From Sphingorhabdus sp. EL138 (GTDB lineage Bacteria; Pseudomonadota; Alphaproteobacteria; Sphingomonadales; Sphingomonadaceae): a DNA stretch of 64,000 nt. The stretch is from the NCBI RefSeq assembly GCF_945862485.1, contig NZ_CAMAYF010000003.1:1-64000 (forward strand), in the 5' to 3' direction. Of the stretch, positions 45,479 through 54,672 are shown piece after piece (positions within the stretch are counted from its first letter, which is position 1; each line of letters begins with the position of its first letter). The notes under the pieces were generated by a model, which saw only the letters and a list, made by a program, of their open reading frames with translations, was not told the DNA's origin and ran no database searches. Made by a program: the position numbers and the translations under genes.

Positions 45479-45786
45479 AACGGATTGCGCTGGTCGGCAT
45501 GATATCCTTCGCGCTTTCGGCTTGCGCCACCCCCGAAACCCGCGTCCGCACGGCATTGATGGATGCGGGGCTTTCGCAACCCATTGCCGGGTGCATGGCC
45601 GACCGGATGGTTGACCGCCTTTCGCTGATCCAACTGAACAAGCTGAAGGGCCTTAAGAAACTGCGCGGGCAAGATATGCGCAAGATAACCGTCGAGGAAT
45701 TTCTGCGGCGCACCCGTGCATTGCAAGACCCGGAAATAGTGGGCGTTACAACATCCTCCGGATTAATCTGCGCGGTGAAGACATAA
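45475..45786 (+). CDS. Small putative lipoprotein
   Basis: A 103-residue protein with a lipoprotein signal peptide, MKRIALVGMISFALSAC, lipobox LSAC. The mature part is short and helical with two further cysteines (AGCMADRM and GLICAVKT), which could form a disulfide. It resembles small hypothetical sphingomonad proteins, with no known function. It overlaps ppa by four bases (ATGA) and is translationally coupled to it. Confidence 0.7.
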   Translation: MKRIALVGMISFALSACATPETRVRTALMDAGLSQPIAGCMADRMVDRLSLIQLNKLKGLKKLRGQDMRKITVEEFLRRTRALQDPEIVGVTTSSGLICAVKT

Positions 45787-45801
45787 GCTTCACCGCACGT
45801 T

Positions 45802-47676
45802 TTAGCTGAAGGCCTTCAGCAAAACAGACAGCCAGGTTTTTTCCGCCGCGACAGGAGCAGGCGGCGCGAAGTCGCCGCATTCCAGACATTTCGCCTGCAC
45901 GCCTTTTACGCCTGTCAACAACTCGAGATCCGCCGCAACGCGCTGCATGAAAAGGCTTTGCTGCCATGCGGCATGCGCAAATATATCCATCGGTGCGTTC
46001 GATTGCGCCTTTTTCGGCATCAACCCCTGAAGCAGCGTATCGGCAAAGCTGGTGGGCGGTTCAATATACACCGCGTGCCAACCATCCGGTTTTAACCCCG
46101 CCTGCTTTGCTGCCTCCGCCAAAGCATCATTCATATTGCCTGACCGGTCGACCAAACCAAGCTGACGCGCGGTGCCGCCAGCCCACACGCGCCCTTGTGC
46201 AACGGCATCCACTTGCTCAGGCGTCTTTTTGCGCGCTGTCGCAACCCGCGTTAGAAACTGACGATAGCCATTTTCAATCGCGCTTTGTGCCACGCGGTCA
46301 AATTCGGGGCTGAAACCGTTCAGGACATCGGGCTCGCCGGACAATGGCGTCGTCTTGACCCCATCGGCATTCACACCGATTTTCGCAAGGCCCGCCTCGG
46401 CACTTGGGATAACACCGAAGATACCGATGGAACCCGTGATCGTCGAAGGGTCAGCAAATATCACATCGGCGGGTAATGAAACCCAATAGCCACCGCTGGC
46501 CGCCAGATTGGCCATGGACACAATAACCGGAATATCCTTGGCCTTAGCCGCGGCAATCGCGAGGCGGATTTTTTCCGATGCGGTTACGGATCCACCAGGC
46601 GAATCCACGCGCACAACAAGTGCCTTCAAATCCTTGGTATCGAGTGCCTCATAAATCAGCGCGCTGATAGTATCGCCAGCCGCTGAGCCTGGGCCGCCCT
46701 CACCATCAACGATGGTTCCCGCAACCGTCACAACGCCAATCTGCTCTCCTGCCGATGGCGGGCCGTAACTGGCCAGCAACGCATCCATAGGCGTGTGCGC
46801 AAAGCCACCGGTCGTCATCTTTTCATCCGCGCCCACTTTGCTGGCGATGAACTTTCCAAAGGCAATTTTGTCACCCAGTTTATCGACCAATTTTGTCGAT
46901 AGCGCCAACTGGCCAAGGTCGCCTTTTGCGCCCTCAACCGCATCAGCGGGATTGGTCAGCAATTGATCCAATTGCGCCTGCGGGCGGGCCTTGGCGACGT
47001 CAGCTTTCCATTGGCCCCACACCTCATCATACACACCCTTGATCGCCATTTTTGATTCAGGCGACTGGTCAGACCGCATAAAGGGTTCGACGGCACTTTT
47101 GAACGTGCCCACGCGGTAGATATTGGCCTTTACCCCCAATTGGTCGAGCAATCCTTTAAAATAAGGCTGCGATCCCCCTGGACCTACTAATAATGCACCG
47201 CCCAACGGATCCATCCAGATCTGCGTAGCGTGGGCAGCCAGTTGATAGCTGTCATCGGTGTAAGCGGTTGCAAAGGCATAAACGGGTTTGCCCGCCTTTT
47301 TAACGGCATCAATGCTATCTCCAATTGCGGTAAGGCTCGCTTGCCCGCCGCCCATGAAGCGCTCCATGTCCAATACAACGACTTTTACCCGCTTATCGCT
47401 TTGGGCAAGCTTCAACGCGCGAATGATATCACGTTGACGGATTTCGCCGACAGGGGACGCCGACGAGGTCAGCGCCATCAGCGGGTCGATTTCGGCCGGC
47501 TGTTCGGCCACCACGCCATCCAGCTTGAGCAGCAACGCACCATCGCGGACCATCGCCGGGTTTGGATTTGCATTCAGCAGCGCGAAAATGGCTACAAAGA
47601 AAAGCGCCAGAAACAGCAGCACAAACAGGTCTTTGACACCGACCAAAATTTTCCAGCTCACGCGCATAAACTGCAT
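45802..47676 (-). CDS. sppA: Signal peptide peptidase SppA, 67-kDa type
   Basis: A 624-residue S49 membrane protease that degrades cleaved signal peptides. The N-terminal membrane anchor (DLFVLLFLALFFVAIFALL) leads to two tandem S49 domains. The catalytic Lys is in GTFKSAVEPFMR of the first domain and the nucleophile Ser in ANLAASGGYWVS of the second, the same split as in E. coli SppA. A promoter-like sequence lies just upstream. Confidence 0.93.
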   Translation of the reverse strand: MQFMRVSWKILVGVKDLFVLLFLALFFVAIFALLNANPNPAMVRDGALLLKLDGVVAEQPAEIDPLMALTSSASPVGEIRQRDIIRALKLAQSDKRVKVVVLDMERFMGGGQASLTAIGDSIDAVKKAGKPVYAFATAYTDDSYQLAAHATQIWMDPLGGALLVGPGGSQPYFKGLLDQLGVKANIYRVGTFKSAVEPFMRSDQSPESKMAIKGVYDEVWGQWKADVAKARPQAQLDQLLTNPADAVEGAKGDLGQLALSTKLVDKLGDKIAFGKFIASKVGADEKMTTGGFAHTPMDALLASYGPPSAGEQIGVVTVAGTIVDGEGGPGSAAGDTISALIYEALDTKDLKALVVRVDSPGGSVTASEKIRLAIAAAKAKDIPVIVSMANLAASGGYWVSLPADVIFADPSTITGSIGIFGVIPSAEAGLAKIGVNADGVKTTPLSGEPDVLNGFSPEFDRVAQSAIENGYRQFLTRVATARKKTPEQVDAVAQGRVWAGGTARQLGLVDRSGNMNDALAEAAKQAGLKPDGWHAVYIEPPTSFADTLLQGLMPKKAQSNAPMDIFAHAAWQQSLFMQRVAADLELLTGVKGVQAKCLECGDFAPPAPVAAEKTWLSVLLKAFS

Positions 47677-47705
47677 TTCTCAAATTCCTTAAAAGTCTTA
47701 CAAAG

Positions 47706-47734
47706 AATGTAATCATTTCAGCAGGAAATGCCAA
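47706..47734 (-). promoter_or_regulatory. Sigma-70-type promoter of sppA
   Basis: On the minus strand TTGGCA (47729-47734) and TACATT (47706-47711) are 17 bases apart. It gives a leader of about 20 bases before the sppA ATG. Confidence 0.55.
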
Positions 47735-47789
47735 CAATGTTCGACAAAAAACATCGGTATGGCAAAAAGTGGATGCGTATGGACAACAG

Positions 47790-47966
47790 AAAAAGGGCCA
47801 CTGGAGCGAACCAGCGGCCCTTAAACATGGGTCAGCGGTCGGACACCCGCTGCCGGAAGTTGCTTTCATGCCGTGAGCGGCATCGCTGATTTGCTCAGCG
47901 GCCGATCTCCCGAACGGAATTGTCCGACCTCTTAACTGAACCATGAGACATCGGATCACCTCCTTT
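47790..47966 (-). ncRNA. Candidate structured small RNA or micro-ORF mRNA
   Basis: The 436-bp spacer between sppA and the next gene holds a self-contained minus-strand unit. It begins with a full-length Shine-Dalgarno (complement of 47954-47966) and ends in an intrinsic terminator (stem 47793-47822, GGGCC-A-CTGG with CCAG-C-GGCCC, then a T-run). In between, GGTCGGACA (from 47929) and TGTCCGACC (to 47837) are nine-base complements that close the molecule, with smaller hairpins inside. It matches no RNA family I know. It may be a regulatory RNA, a micro-protein gene or both. Confidence 0.4.
47895..47951 (-). CDS. 18-codon micro-ORF with perfect Shine-Dalgarno
   Basis: AAAGGAGGTGATCC, complementary to the whole 16S anti-Shine-Dalgarno tail, precedes an ATG by the ideal distance. 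The frame reads MSHGSVKRSDNSVREIGR and stops. A second ATG seven bases on (47944) opens another frame that runs through the terminator and is less likely. Conservation would decide whether this is translated. Confidence 0.35.
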   Translation of the reverse strand: MSHGSVKRSDNSVREIGR

Positions 47967-48112
47967 CGTTGAATGGAATTTGCTTGCATCAAACATTTAT
48001 CTGCCCTCCGCAATTCGCAAGGTGAATCAAACGGCGAGCACAAACAAGTCTTGTAATAAATTTTTTTTCTGCCAAAAGTCGTCATTCTGCGCTGCAATAA
48101 ATCGCGCCGTGA

Positions 48113-48640
48113 TTATCCCCGGCAATCTTCAATTATGCGCGTGATTTCGGCCCATGATGGCAGGATGACGGGTTGCTGCCCTTCCATTTCAACCAACACG
48201 CGGCCCCGACTAAAGGCCATGGCATCTAAGATGGGATCAGTGGTTGCGATGTCGGCCACCAGATAGGCCGGATTTGCATCACGTGCCATTGCTGCCAAGG
48301 TTTTTGTCATGGATGAGGTGCGGATAATCATAGGCCCACCCAGTGCAGCTGCTTCACGCGATATTGTGACGCGGCGGTTCTCTGCATCGCAGCGAAAGTT
48401 GATGGTCGGGTTACGTCCCGGCGCCCCAAACTGCGCAACCGAAGTGCGGCCATCGCGGCGGTAAGTCCAATTGCCAGGCGTAAAGGGCCAGTCATTCCAA
48501 TCACCCGTCAATCGCGGCGGTGGCGGCGCAGCAGCCACAGGCGGCGGCGCTGCCAGTATCTTTGGCGCGGGTGGGATCGGCGGCGCAACGCACGCAGCGA
48601 GGCCCAAAACGGCGAAGAAGGTCAGGTAACGCGTTTGCAT
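48113..48640 (-). CDS. Hypothetical proline-rich lipoprotein
   Basis: A 175-residue exported protein with lipobox LAAC at residue 17 (MQTRYLTFFAVLGLAAC). A Pro/Ala-rich spacer (PPIPPAPKILAAPPPVAA) leads to a compact domain starting DWNDWPFTPGNWTYRRDGRTS, with one cysteine pair possible (NFRCDAENR and EDCRG at the end). I recognise no named family; such proteins are common in sphingomonads. It starts 50 bp from the divergent tlyA gene. Confidence 0.7.
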   Translation of the reverse strand: MQTRYLTFFAVLGLAACVAPPIPPAPKILAAPPPVAAAPPPPRLTGDWNDWPFTPGNWTYRRDGRTSVAQFGAPGRNPTINFRCDAENRRVTISREAAALGGPMIIRTSSMTKTLAAMARDANPAYLVADIATTDPILDAMAFSRGRVLVEMEGQQPVILPSWAEITRIIEDCRG

Positions 48641-48689
48641 AGCTTTGTCTTATGGCCAAATCGTCCACGCTGCGCTAGCGCGTTGCGGC

Positions 48690-49430
48690 ATGGCGACCAA
48701 AAAAATACGATTAGATCAAATCATCCTTGATCGCGGCCTTGCCGAAAGCAAAACCCGCGCCCAGGCGCTGGTTATGGCGGGCGTTGTCTTTATTGGCGAT
48801 GTTAAGGCGCAAAAGCCCGGACAGCAAATCGCCGAAGATGCCGAGATCAGCGTGCGGGGCAGCGACCATCCTTGGGTATCGCGCGGCGGCATTAAACTTG
48901 CACATGCGCTTGAGGCGTTCGCTATTAATGTCACCAACAATATTGCCATCGATGTGGGGTCCTCGACGGGCGGCTTTACAGATGTGCTACTAACCCATGG
49001 CGCAACACGCGTATACGCCGTCGATAGCGGCACAAACCAGCTAGCGTGGAAGCTACGCCAAGACCCGCGCGTCATTGTTCATGAACAAACAAGCGCGCGC
49101 ATCTTGACCGACGCCCACATACATGAGCCGGTCGACCTTATCGTGTGTGACGCGAGCTTCATTGGCTTGGCCAAGGTGCTTGAGCGGCCCTTATCCTTCG
49201 CCAAGAGCAAGGCGCAGCTCATCGCGCTCATTAAGCCGCAATTTGAAGCAGGCCGCGAAGAAGTAGGCAAAGGCGGTGTTGTCCGGGACGCAGACGTGCA
49301 CACACGCGTCTGTGACGAAGTAAGAGCATGGCTCGTCAGCCAAAATTGGGCCGTGCTCGGCCTAACCACCAGTCCGATTACCGGGCCGCAAGGCAATGTC
49401 GAATTTCTAATATGGGCGCAAAACGCTTAG
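48690..49430 (+). CDS. tlyA: TlyA-family rRNA (cytidine-2'-O)-methyltransferase
   Basis: A 246-residue protein with an N-terminal S4 RNA-binding domain (IRLDQIILDRGLAESKTRAQ) and a C-terminal FtsJ-like methyltransferase (AIDVGSSTGGFTDVLL, VDLIVCDASFIGLAKVL, LIALIKPQFEAGREEVGKGG). TlyA proteins methylate ribose of cytidines in 16S and/or 23S rRNA; some members are also called hemolysins without good basis. The start at 48690 (MATKKIRLDQ) fits the S4 domain. Confidence 0.92.
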   Translation: MATKKIRLDQIILDRGLAESKTRAQALVMAGVVFIGDVKAQKPGQQIAEDAEISVRGSDHPWVSRGGIKLAHALEAFAINVTNNIAIDVGSSTGGFTDVLLTHGATRVYAVDSGTNQLAWKLRQDPRVIVHEQTSARILTDAHIHEPVDLIVCDASFIGLAKVLERPLSFAKSKAQLIALIKPQFEAGREEVGKGGVVRDADVHTRVCDEVRAWLVSQNWAVLGLTTSPITGPQGNVEFLIWAQNA

Positions 49431-49457
49431 CCCCCATATCCCCGTCACAACGCCTCT

Positions 49458-51269
49458 TTAATCCTTGTACATGCCATTAACGCGCACCGCGTAACGCTCA
49501 CGAATGACATGACGCCGAATTTTCATGCTGGGTGTCATCTCGCCATTCTCGATGGAAAAGGGTTCATCCGCAAATTCGAACTGCCGCACTTTTTCGGTGA
49601 CCGATACATCCGCATTGACGCGATCCACAGCCGCACGCACAGCGGCGCGGAATTGTGGATTGGCTTGCAGGTCGGCAAAGTCATATTTCATGTCTTGCGC
49701 CTGCGCCCATTCCAACGCCCATTCGGGATCTGGCACGATGAGGCCAACGACATATGGCCTTTTGTCGCCTGATACCATCGCCTGCAATATCTCGGGCTGC
49801 AACGTGAGCATGCCCTCAATCTTTTGCGGCGCGATATTGTCGCCCTTGTCGTTGACGATCAGGTCTTTCTTGCGGTCGGTAATGGCAATGCGGCCAGCGT
49901 CATCAATATGGCCGATGTCGCCCGTGTGCAGCCAACCATCAATGAGAACGCGATCGGTTTCGGCCTGATTGCGCCAATATCCCTTCATCACCAAAGGTCC
50001 GCGCACCAATATCTCGCCATCTTCGGCGATTTTGACCTCCGTGTTTTTCAACGGCGGACCAACCGTGTCCATTTTGATACCTGCGCTGGGCCGGTTGCAA
50101 CTGATGACAGGGCCGGACTCGGTCTGGCCATAGCCTTGCAGCAGCGTAATCCCCAAGGATTGGAAGAACACCCCGATATCAGGGTTCAGCGGTGCGCCAC
50201 CGGACACCATTGCCTTCATCCGGCCGCCAAAACGCGCCTGGATTTTTGGCTTAATCGTGCGCGATAAAATCAACCGCATCGGCGCATCGACGAGACGCTT
50301 GCGCCCAGAATAATCGCGTTCTCCGATGGTCAGCGCCTTATCGAGCAGATAATTGGGCAGCTTGCCCTGCTTTTCGACAGTCTTGATCATCCGTTGGCGT
50401 AGCACTTCAAAAAGACGCGGGACCACCACCATGACCGTTGGTCGCGTTTCTTCAATGTTAGAGGCCAGTTTCTCTAGCCCTTCGGCATAATAAATTTGCG
50501 CACCCACGCCGATCGGCAGGAATTGCCCACCGCTATGTTCATAGGCATGCGACAAAGGCAGGAACGACAAGAAAACTTCTTCCTCGTCCAGGCCAAAATC
50601 TTCCCGCAGGACGGCCGCTGCGCCGTCGGCGTTATGCAAAATCGCCCCATGATGCTGCATCACGCCGCGGGGTGCCCCGCCAGTGCCGCTGGTGTAGATA
50701 ATACACGCCAAATCATCGCGCGTAACACTCGCCATTGCCGCTTCACTGGCGCGCACGTCTGAATCCGTGCCTTTGACCATGTCGGCCCAGTGATGCATCG
50801 ATAACTGGCCCTTTTGCATCGCTGGCTGGGGGTCAATCGCAATGATGAATTCCGCCTGCGATGACCGCAGAGCCGCTGGCGTCAATGTCTTGGCAAGCTT
50901 GGCCGTGGATACGATGACGGCGCGCGCGTCGCTATTGTCCAAGATATGCTGATGATCTCGTTCGGTGTTGGTGACATAGGTCGGCACGGTCACGCAACCT
51001 GCTGCCATGATACCCAAATCGGCGATGCACCATTCGGGCCGGTTTTCCGACACCAGCATGACCCGGTCGCCCTTTTGCAGCCCCAGTTGACGCAGCGATT
51101 TTGCAAAGCCCGCCACTTGCCGCGCAGCATCCGACCAGCTGATTGAATGCCAATCCCCGTCATGCTTTGCCCATAAAAATGGCGCGTTGCCGCGGTGACG
51201 CGCACGCGCGAAAAACATGGTTACAAGATTGGGGAAGCTGTCAAAGTCGTCAAACTGTTCAGCAGCCAT
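49458..51269 (-). CDS. Long-chain acyl-CoA synthetase (AMP-forming)
   Basis: A 603-residue adenylate-forming ligase of the FAA1/long-chain type, activating fatty acids to acyl-CoA. The start at 51269 (MAAEQFDDFDSFPNLV) has AGGAGAG upstream; the longer frame adds 55 unlikely residues. Motifs are the P-loop-like IIYTSGTGGAPRGVMQHHGA, LPLSHAYEHSGGQF, GYGQTESGPVISCNRP and the hinge region WLHTGDIGHIDDAGRIAITDRKKD. No other beta-oxidation genes are adjacent. Confidence 0.92.
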   Translation of the reverse strand: MAAEQFDDFDSFPNLVTMFFARARHRGNAPFLWAKHDGDWHSISWSDAARQVAGFAKSLRQLGLQKGDRVMLVSENRPEWCIADLGIMAAGCVTVPTYVTNTERDHQHILDNSDARAVIVSTAKLAKTLTPAALRSSQAEFIIAIDPQPAMQKGQLSMHHWADMVKGTDSDVRASEAAMASVTRDDLACIIYTSGTGGAPRGVMQHHGAILHNADGAAAVLREDFGLDEEEVFLSFLPLSHAYEHSGGQFLPIGVGAQIYYAEGLEKLASNIEETRPTVMVVVPRLFEVLRQRMIKTVEKQGKLPNYLLDKALTIGERDYSGRKRLVDAPMRLILSRTIKPKIQARFGGRMKAMVSGGAPLNPDIGVFFQSLGITLLQGYGQTESGPVISCNRPSAGIKMDTVGPPLKNTEVKIAEDGEILVRGPLVMKGYWRNQAETDRVLIDGWLHTGDIGHIDDAGRIAITDRKKDLIVNDKGDNIAPQKIEGMLTLQPEILQAMVSGDKRPYVVGLIVPDPEWALEWAQAQDMKYDFADLQANPQFRAAVRAAVDRVNADVSVTEKVRQFEFADEPFSIENGEMTPSMKIRRHVIRERYAVRVNGMYKD

Positions 51270-51363
51270 ATATGCTCTCCTGCACGTTTCCAGCCATGTG
51301 TTAACCTGTTTTGTTATCCTATTTGCGGTAGCGCCACTCGCAATTTGGTGCAATGCGCGTCTT

Positions 51364-53109
51364 TTATCCGACGCTGGGCAACGGCACTTCCGCGGCGGCG
51401 GGGGGCCGGATAATCGTAACCTGACCCTTTGCATCTATGGTCGCCGATGTCCCTTCGCTCCGTGGATCTGCGGCACCTGTCCAAGCGCCGTTGAGATATT
51501 GCGCGCCATTCACCTTCGACCCGAGGTCAGACACAATAGCCTTCTGCCCGAATGCAGAAATCTGCTCCGCCATTGCGGCGAGTGGCGTGTCTTGTTCCAA
51601 TGCCAACTGGCCACCTGCAAAATAAATATTTGGCAACGCTATCGCTTGATCAAGCGGCAAGCCGAAATCAATCACGCCAATCAGCGTTTTGGTCACATGC
51701 ATGATGATCCGCTTACCACCGGCCGAACCCAGCGTCAGTACCGCCCTACCATTGCGGTCAAAAACCATCGTCGGCGACATGGAGGACAAAGGTCGCTTTC
51801 CGCCGGCCACCCGATTTGCCACAGGCGCACCGTCCTTTTCAGGGGCGAAGGTAAAGTCCGTGAGTTCATTGTTTAAAAAGAATCCGCCTGCGACGAGCTG
51901 GCTGCCAAAAGGACCTTCAATTGTGGACGTCATATTGGCGATGTTGCCGTTTGCGTCGACCGCCGTGAAATGCGTCGTGCCCGCAACTTCGCTCGAAATC
52001 GCGGCTGTGCGCGGCGCGGCACCGGGTGGTTTACCGGCGGGATAGTCGCTACGCGCTTTTTCCGGATCAATCAGCGCTGAGCGCTCCTGTATATATTCGG
52101 GGTTCAAAAGCCCAGCGACCGGCACATCGACAAAAGCATCATCCGCCAGATATTTTTCGCGGTCCGCATAAGCCAACTGCATCGCTTGGCCAATTAGGTA
52201 CCAGCTTTTGGGGCTGTCCTTGCCCGTTGCAGCCAAATCAAAACGCTGTAACGTGCCCAAAATCTGAAGCACGGTGGTTGCGCCCGACGAAGGCGGCGCC
52301 ATGCCGCACACGACATAGACTCGGTAGGGCGCGCATACCGCCTGCTGCTCTTTGGCACGATATTGCGCGAGATCGGTCATCGTCATGTCACCAGGGCTGA
52401 GCTTGCTGGTGGTCACAGCCTGTACAATCTGGCTTGCGACGGTCCCTGTATAAAAAGCGTCAGGCCCTTTTTTTGCCAGCAGCTTCAACGTGGCCGCAAG
52501 TTTGGGATTTTTGAGCGTTGTGCCTGCCTTTACTGGCTTGCCATCGCGCCAATATATCGCCCGCGCTTCATCGAAATTCGGCCATAGCCTTTCTATACCC
52601 TGCAACCGTGATTCAAGCGTTTTGTTTACAATGAAGCCTTTGTCCGAAAGGCGGATCGCAGGCTTAAACACGGTCGCCCATGGTAACTTGCCCCATTTTT
52701 GGTGGGCTTGCGCCATCAGCTGTATATTGCCCGGCACACCGACCGAATGCCCACCTTGAAACGCCGCGAGAAAGCCGAGTGGTTTGCCATCGGGTCCAAC
52801 AAAACGGTCCGCCTTCGCCGCCGCGGGCGCAGTTTCGCGTCCATTTATTGTGGTCAACACGCCCTTCGCGCTATCTTGATACAGCAAGAATCCACCACCG
52901 CCGATACCGCTCGATTGCGGTTCGACCACCGTGAGGGCAAGCATCATCGCCATCGCCGCATCAGCGGCCGAGCCGCCTTGGCGCAGCATTTCAATCCCTG
53001 CTTCAGTGACACGAGGATCCGCAGAAGACGTTACGCCGACATTTTCGGCAGATGCCGCTTGGGTGAAAAGGAGGGCGGACGCGGTAAACGCGAGCAATGA
53101 TTTTTTCAT
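51364..53109 (-). CDS. ggt: Gamma-glutamyltransferase
   Basis: A 581-residue periplasmic N-terminal-nucleophile enzyme that cleaves gamma-glutamyl bonds of glutathione. A signal peptide (LLAFTASALLFTQAASA) precedes the large subunit. The autoprocessing and nucleophile Thr is in VAGTTHFTAVDANGNIA, and the small subunit continues with MTSTIEGPFGSQLV, LSSMSPTMVFDRNGRAVLTL and GSAGGKRI. Length and order match the family. It lies 94 bp from the upstream ligase gene's start, on the same strand. Confidence 0.94.
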   Translation of the reverse strand: MKKSLLAFTASALLFTQAASAENVGVTSSADPRVTEAGIEMLRQGGSAADAAMAMMLALTVVEPQSSGIGGGGFLLYQDSAKGVLTTINGRETAPAAAKADRFVGPDGKPLGFLAAFQGGHSVGVPGNIQLMAQAHQKWGKLPWATVFKPAIRLSDKGFIVNKTLESRLQGIERLWPNFDEARAIYWRDGKPVKAGTTLKNPKLAATLKLLAKKGPDAFYTGTVASQIVQAVTTSKLSPGDMTMTDLAQYRAKEQQAVCAPYRVYVVCGMAPPSSGATTVLQILGTLQRFDLAATGKDSPKSWYLIGQAMQLAYADREKYLADDAFVDVPVAGLLNPEYIQERSALIDPEKARSDYPAGKPPGAAPRTAAISSEVAGTTHFTAVDANGNIANMTSTIEGPFGSQLVAGGFFLNNELTDFTFAPEKDGAPVANRVAGGKRPLSSMSPTMVFDRNGRAVLTLGSAGGKRIIMHVTKTLIGVIDFGLPLDQAIALPNIYFAGGQLALEQDTPLAAMAEQISAFGQKAIVSDLGSKVNGAQYLNGAWTGAADPRSEGTSATIDAKGQVTIIRPPAAAEVPLPSVG

Positions 53110-53153
53110 GCACGCAACTTAGCCGCCTTGGGAGGATAAAGCCAAGCGCAGAT

Positions 53154-54191
53154 TTAACCGTCGACGCCAATCGCCTTGGCTATGTTGGTAAAGCCATCGG
53201 CCTGCAAAAGGCGCGCAAGCTGCTTGTTGATCCTGCGCGCGAGTCCTGGCCCTTGATATACCAAAGCGCTATAAATTTGCACCAAAGACGCCCCAGCGCG
53301 GATGCGGGCATAGGCGTCCTGTGCCGACGCAATGCCGCCCACGCCAATCAGCGGCATCAGCCTACCGCTTGCCTTGCGGAAGTCGATTATGCGCTGCTGC
53401 GCCATATCGCGCAAAGGAGCCCCGGATAAACCGCCTGCTTCTACCGCATGCCGTGATACCAACTCGGGGCGCGATATCGTCGTGTTCGACACAATCAACG
53501 CTGCAATGCCCCGTGCCATGGCAACGCCGACAATATCATCAATGTCCGCAGGCTGCAGATCAGGGGCAACTTTCAAGAATACAGGCGTGTCCCGCGTCCG
53601 CGCCGCCATGACCTGCGCGAGCAAATCGTCCAGCGCGGCCTTGTCCTGCAAGGCGCGAAGGCCCGGCGTATTGGGCGAGCTAATGTTGACGGTCAAATAA
53701 TCGGCCAGCGCCTCCATATTGCGCACGCCAATGACATAATCCGCCACACGGTCGGCGCTGTCCTTATTGGCCCCAATGTTGATACCAATTGGGCCAGTGC
53801 GTGCCTGTTCAGGAATATTCTGCAGCAGCGCACTGGCCGCCTGCTGCCCTGCATTGTTAAAGCCCATGCGGTTGATGACAGCCTCGTCCTCAACCAAGCG
53901 AAACAGCCGCGGCTTGGGATTGCCTTCTTGCGGCAACGGGGTCAGCGTCCCCACCTCGGTAAAGCCAAAACCCAATTTTAGGATTTCGACCGGAACCTCG
54001 GCATTTTTGTCATAGCCAGGTGCAAGGCCGACAGGGTTAGCAAAGTGCAAACCCGCAAATGTCTGGGCAAGGATAGGACTATCCGAACCAAGCGGCGGAA
54101 TCGGCATGAACGTTAGCGCGGTCAGCGACAGATTATGTGCGGTCTCGGCATCAGCCTTGAACAAAAGGGGGCGTGCGAACTGGTACAACAT
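53154..54191 (-). CDS. pyrD: Dihydroorotate dehydrogenase (quinone), class 2
   Basis: A 345-residue inner-membrane flavoenzyme that oxidises dihydroorotate with ubiquinone in pyrimidine synthesis. The class 2 N-terminal membrane-association helix region (MLYQFARPLLFKADAETAHN) is present. FMN and substrate motifs are NPVGLAPGYDKNAEVP, NRMGFNNAGQ, VNISSPNTPGLRALQ, FLKVAPDL, NTTISRP and LIGVGGIASAQDAYARIRAG. The stop lies 44 bp from the start of ggt on the same strand. Confidence 0.96.
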   Translation of the reverse strand: MLYQFARPLLFKADAETAHNLSLTALTFMPIPPLGSDSPILAQTFAGLHFANPVGLAPGYDKNAEVPVEILKLGFGFTEVGTLTPLPQEGNPKPRLFRLVEDEAVINRMGFNNAGQQAASALLQNIPEQARTGPIGINIGANKDSADRVADYVIGVRNMEALADYLTVNISSPNTPGLRALQDKAALDDLLAQVMAARTRDTPVFLKVAPDLQPADIDDIVGVAMARGIAALIVSNTTISRPELVSRHAVEAGGLSGAPLRDMAQQRIIDFRKASGRLMPLIGVGGIASAQDAYARIRAGASLVQIYSALVYQGPGLARRINKQLARLLQADGFTNIAKAIGVDG

Positions 54192-54236
54192 GACTGGGTC
54201 TATTCACGACTATCACGCTAGGTGCAACGACGATAG

Positions 54237-54401
54237 TCATGCCTTGGGGCGGATTTTCTCCGGTAAAGGCGTTGCCGCATTGTCTTCGGCTGCGGCAACT
54301 GGCGGCTTTGCCTTGCGTCGACGCAAATTGGCCCGCAGGGCTTCGCGCAGCCGCTCTGCCTTGATCCGCTCTTTATCCTCTGCATCTTTTGCCAATGCCA
54401 T
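54237..54401 (-). CDS. Small basic hypothetical protein
   Basis: A 54-residue charged helical protein, starting MALAKDAEDKERIKAERL and continuing with Arg/Lys-rich sequence and a loose tail (PLPEKIRPKA). Several sphingomonads have similar small proteins; no function is known to me. AGGAG is only two bases from this ATG, so the in-frame TTG at 54395 (MAKDAED) may be the true start. It lies just before pyrD on the same strand. Confidence 0.5.
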   Translation of the reverse strand: MALAKDAEDKERIKAERLREALRANLRRRKAKPPVAAAEDNAATPLPEKIRPKA

Positions 54402-54464
54402 TCTCCTGTGCGTGCTATCGCCCTGTCCGCGCGATGCCAAATGGCAAGGCGGCGCGCAAGCCGC

Positions 54465-54493
54465 TTGACATTAAGCCCCAGCCTTCGCATAGG
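54465..54493 (+). promoter_or_regulatory. Sigma-70-type promoter of tRNA-Thr
   Basis: TTGACA (54465-54470) and CATAGG (54488-54493) are 17 bases apart, with the predicted start about ten bases before the tRNA. Confidence 0.75.
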
Positions 54494-54510
54494 GCCGCAC
54501 CTTCGGTATT

Positions 54511-54585
54511 GCTGCTGTAGCTCAGTGGTAGAGCGCGTCATTGGTAATGACGAGGTCGGGAGTTCAATCCTCCCCAGCAGCACCA
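54511..54585 (+). tRNA. tRNA-Thr (GGT)
   Basis: A 75-nt cloverleaf with acceptor GCTGCTG pairing CAGCAGC, discriminator A and encoded CCA. The anticodon stem CGTCA/TGACG encloses TTGGTAA, anticodon GGT, which reads ACC and ACT threonine codons. The T arm (GGGAGTTCAATCCTCCC) and D arm (AGCTCAGTGGTAGAGC) are normal. Confidence 0.96.
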
Positions 54586-54672
54586 GAATGTCTTCCATAT
54601 ACCGGACAATTTCCGATCATTGGCTTCCGGTGATAATTACCCGGCAATGTCTGTCACTTGGTATCGCCTATT

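Noticed and set aside
47952-47966. Plus-strand sequence identical to the 3' tail of 16S rRNA (GGATCACCTCCTTT).
   Set aside because: Surrounding sequence is not rRNA. On the minus strand it reads as a perfect Shine-Dalgarno before an ATG.
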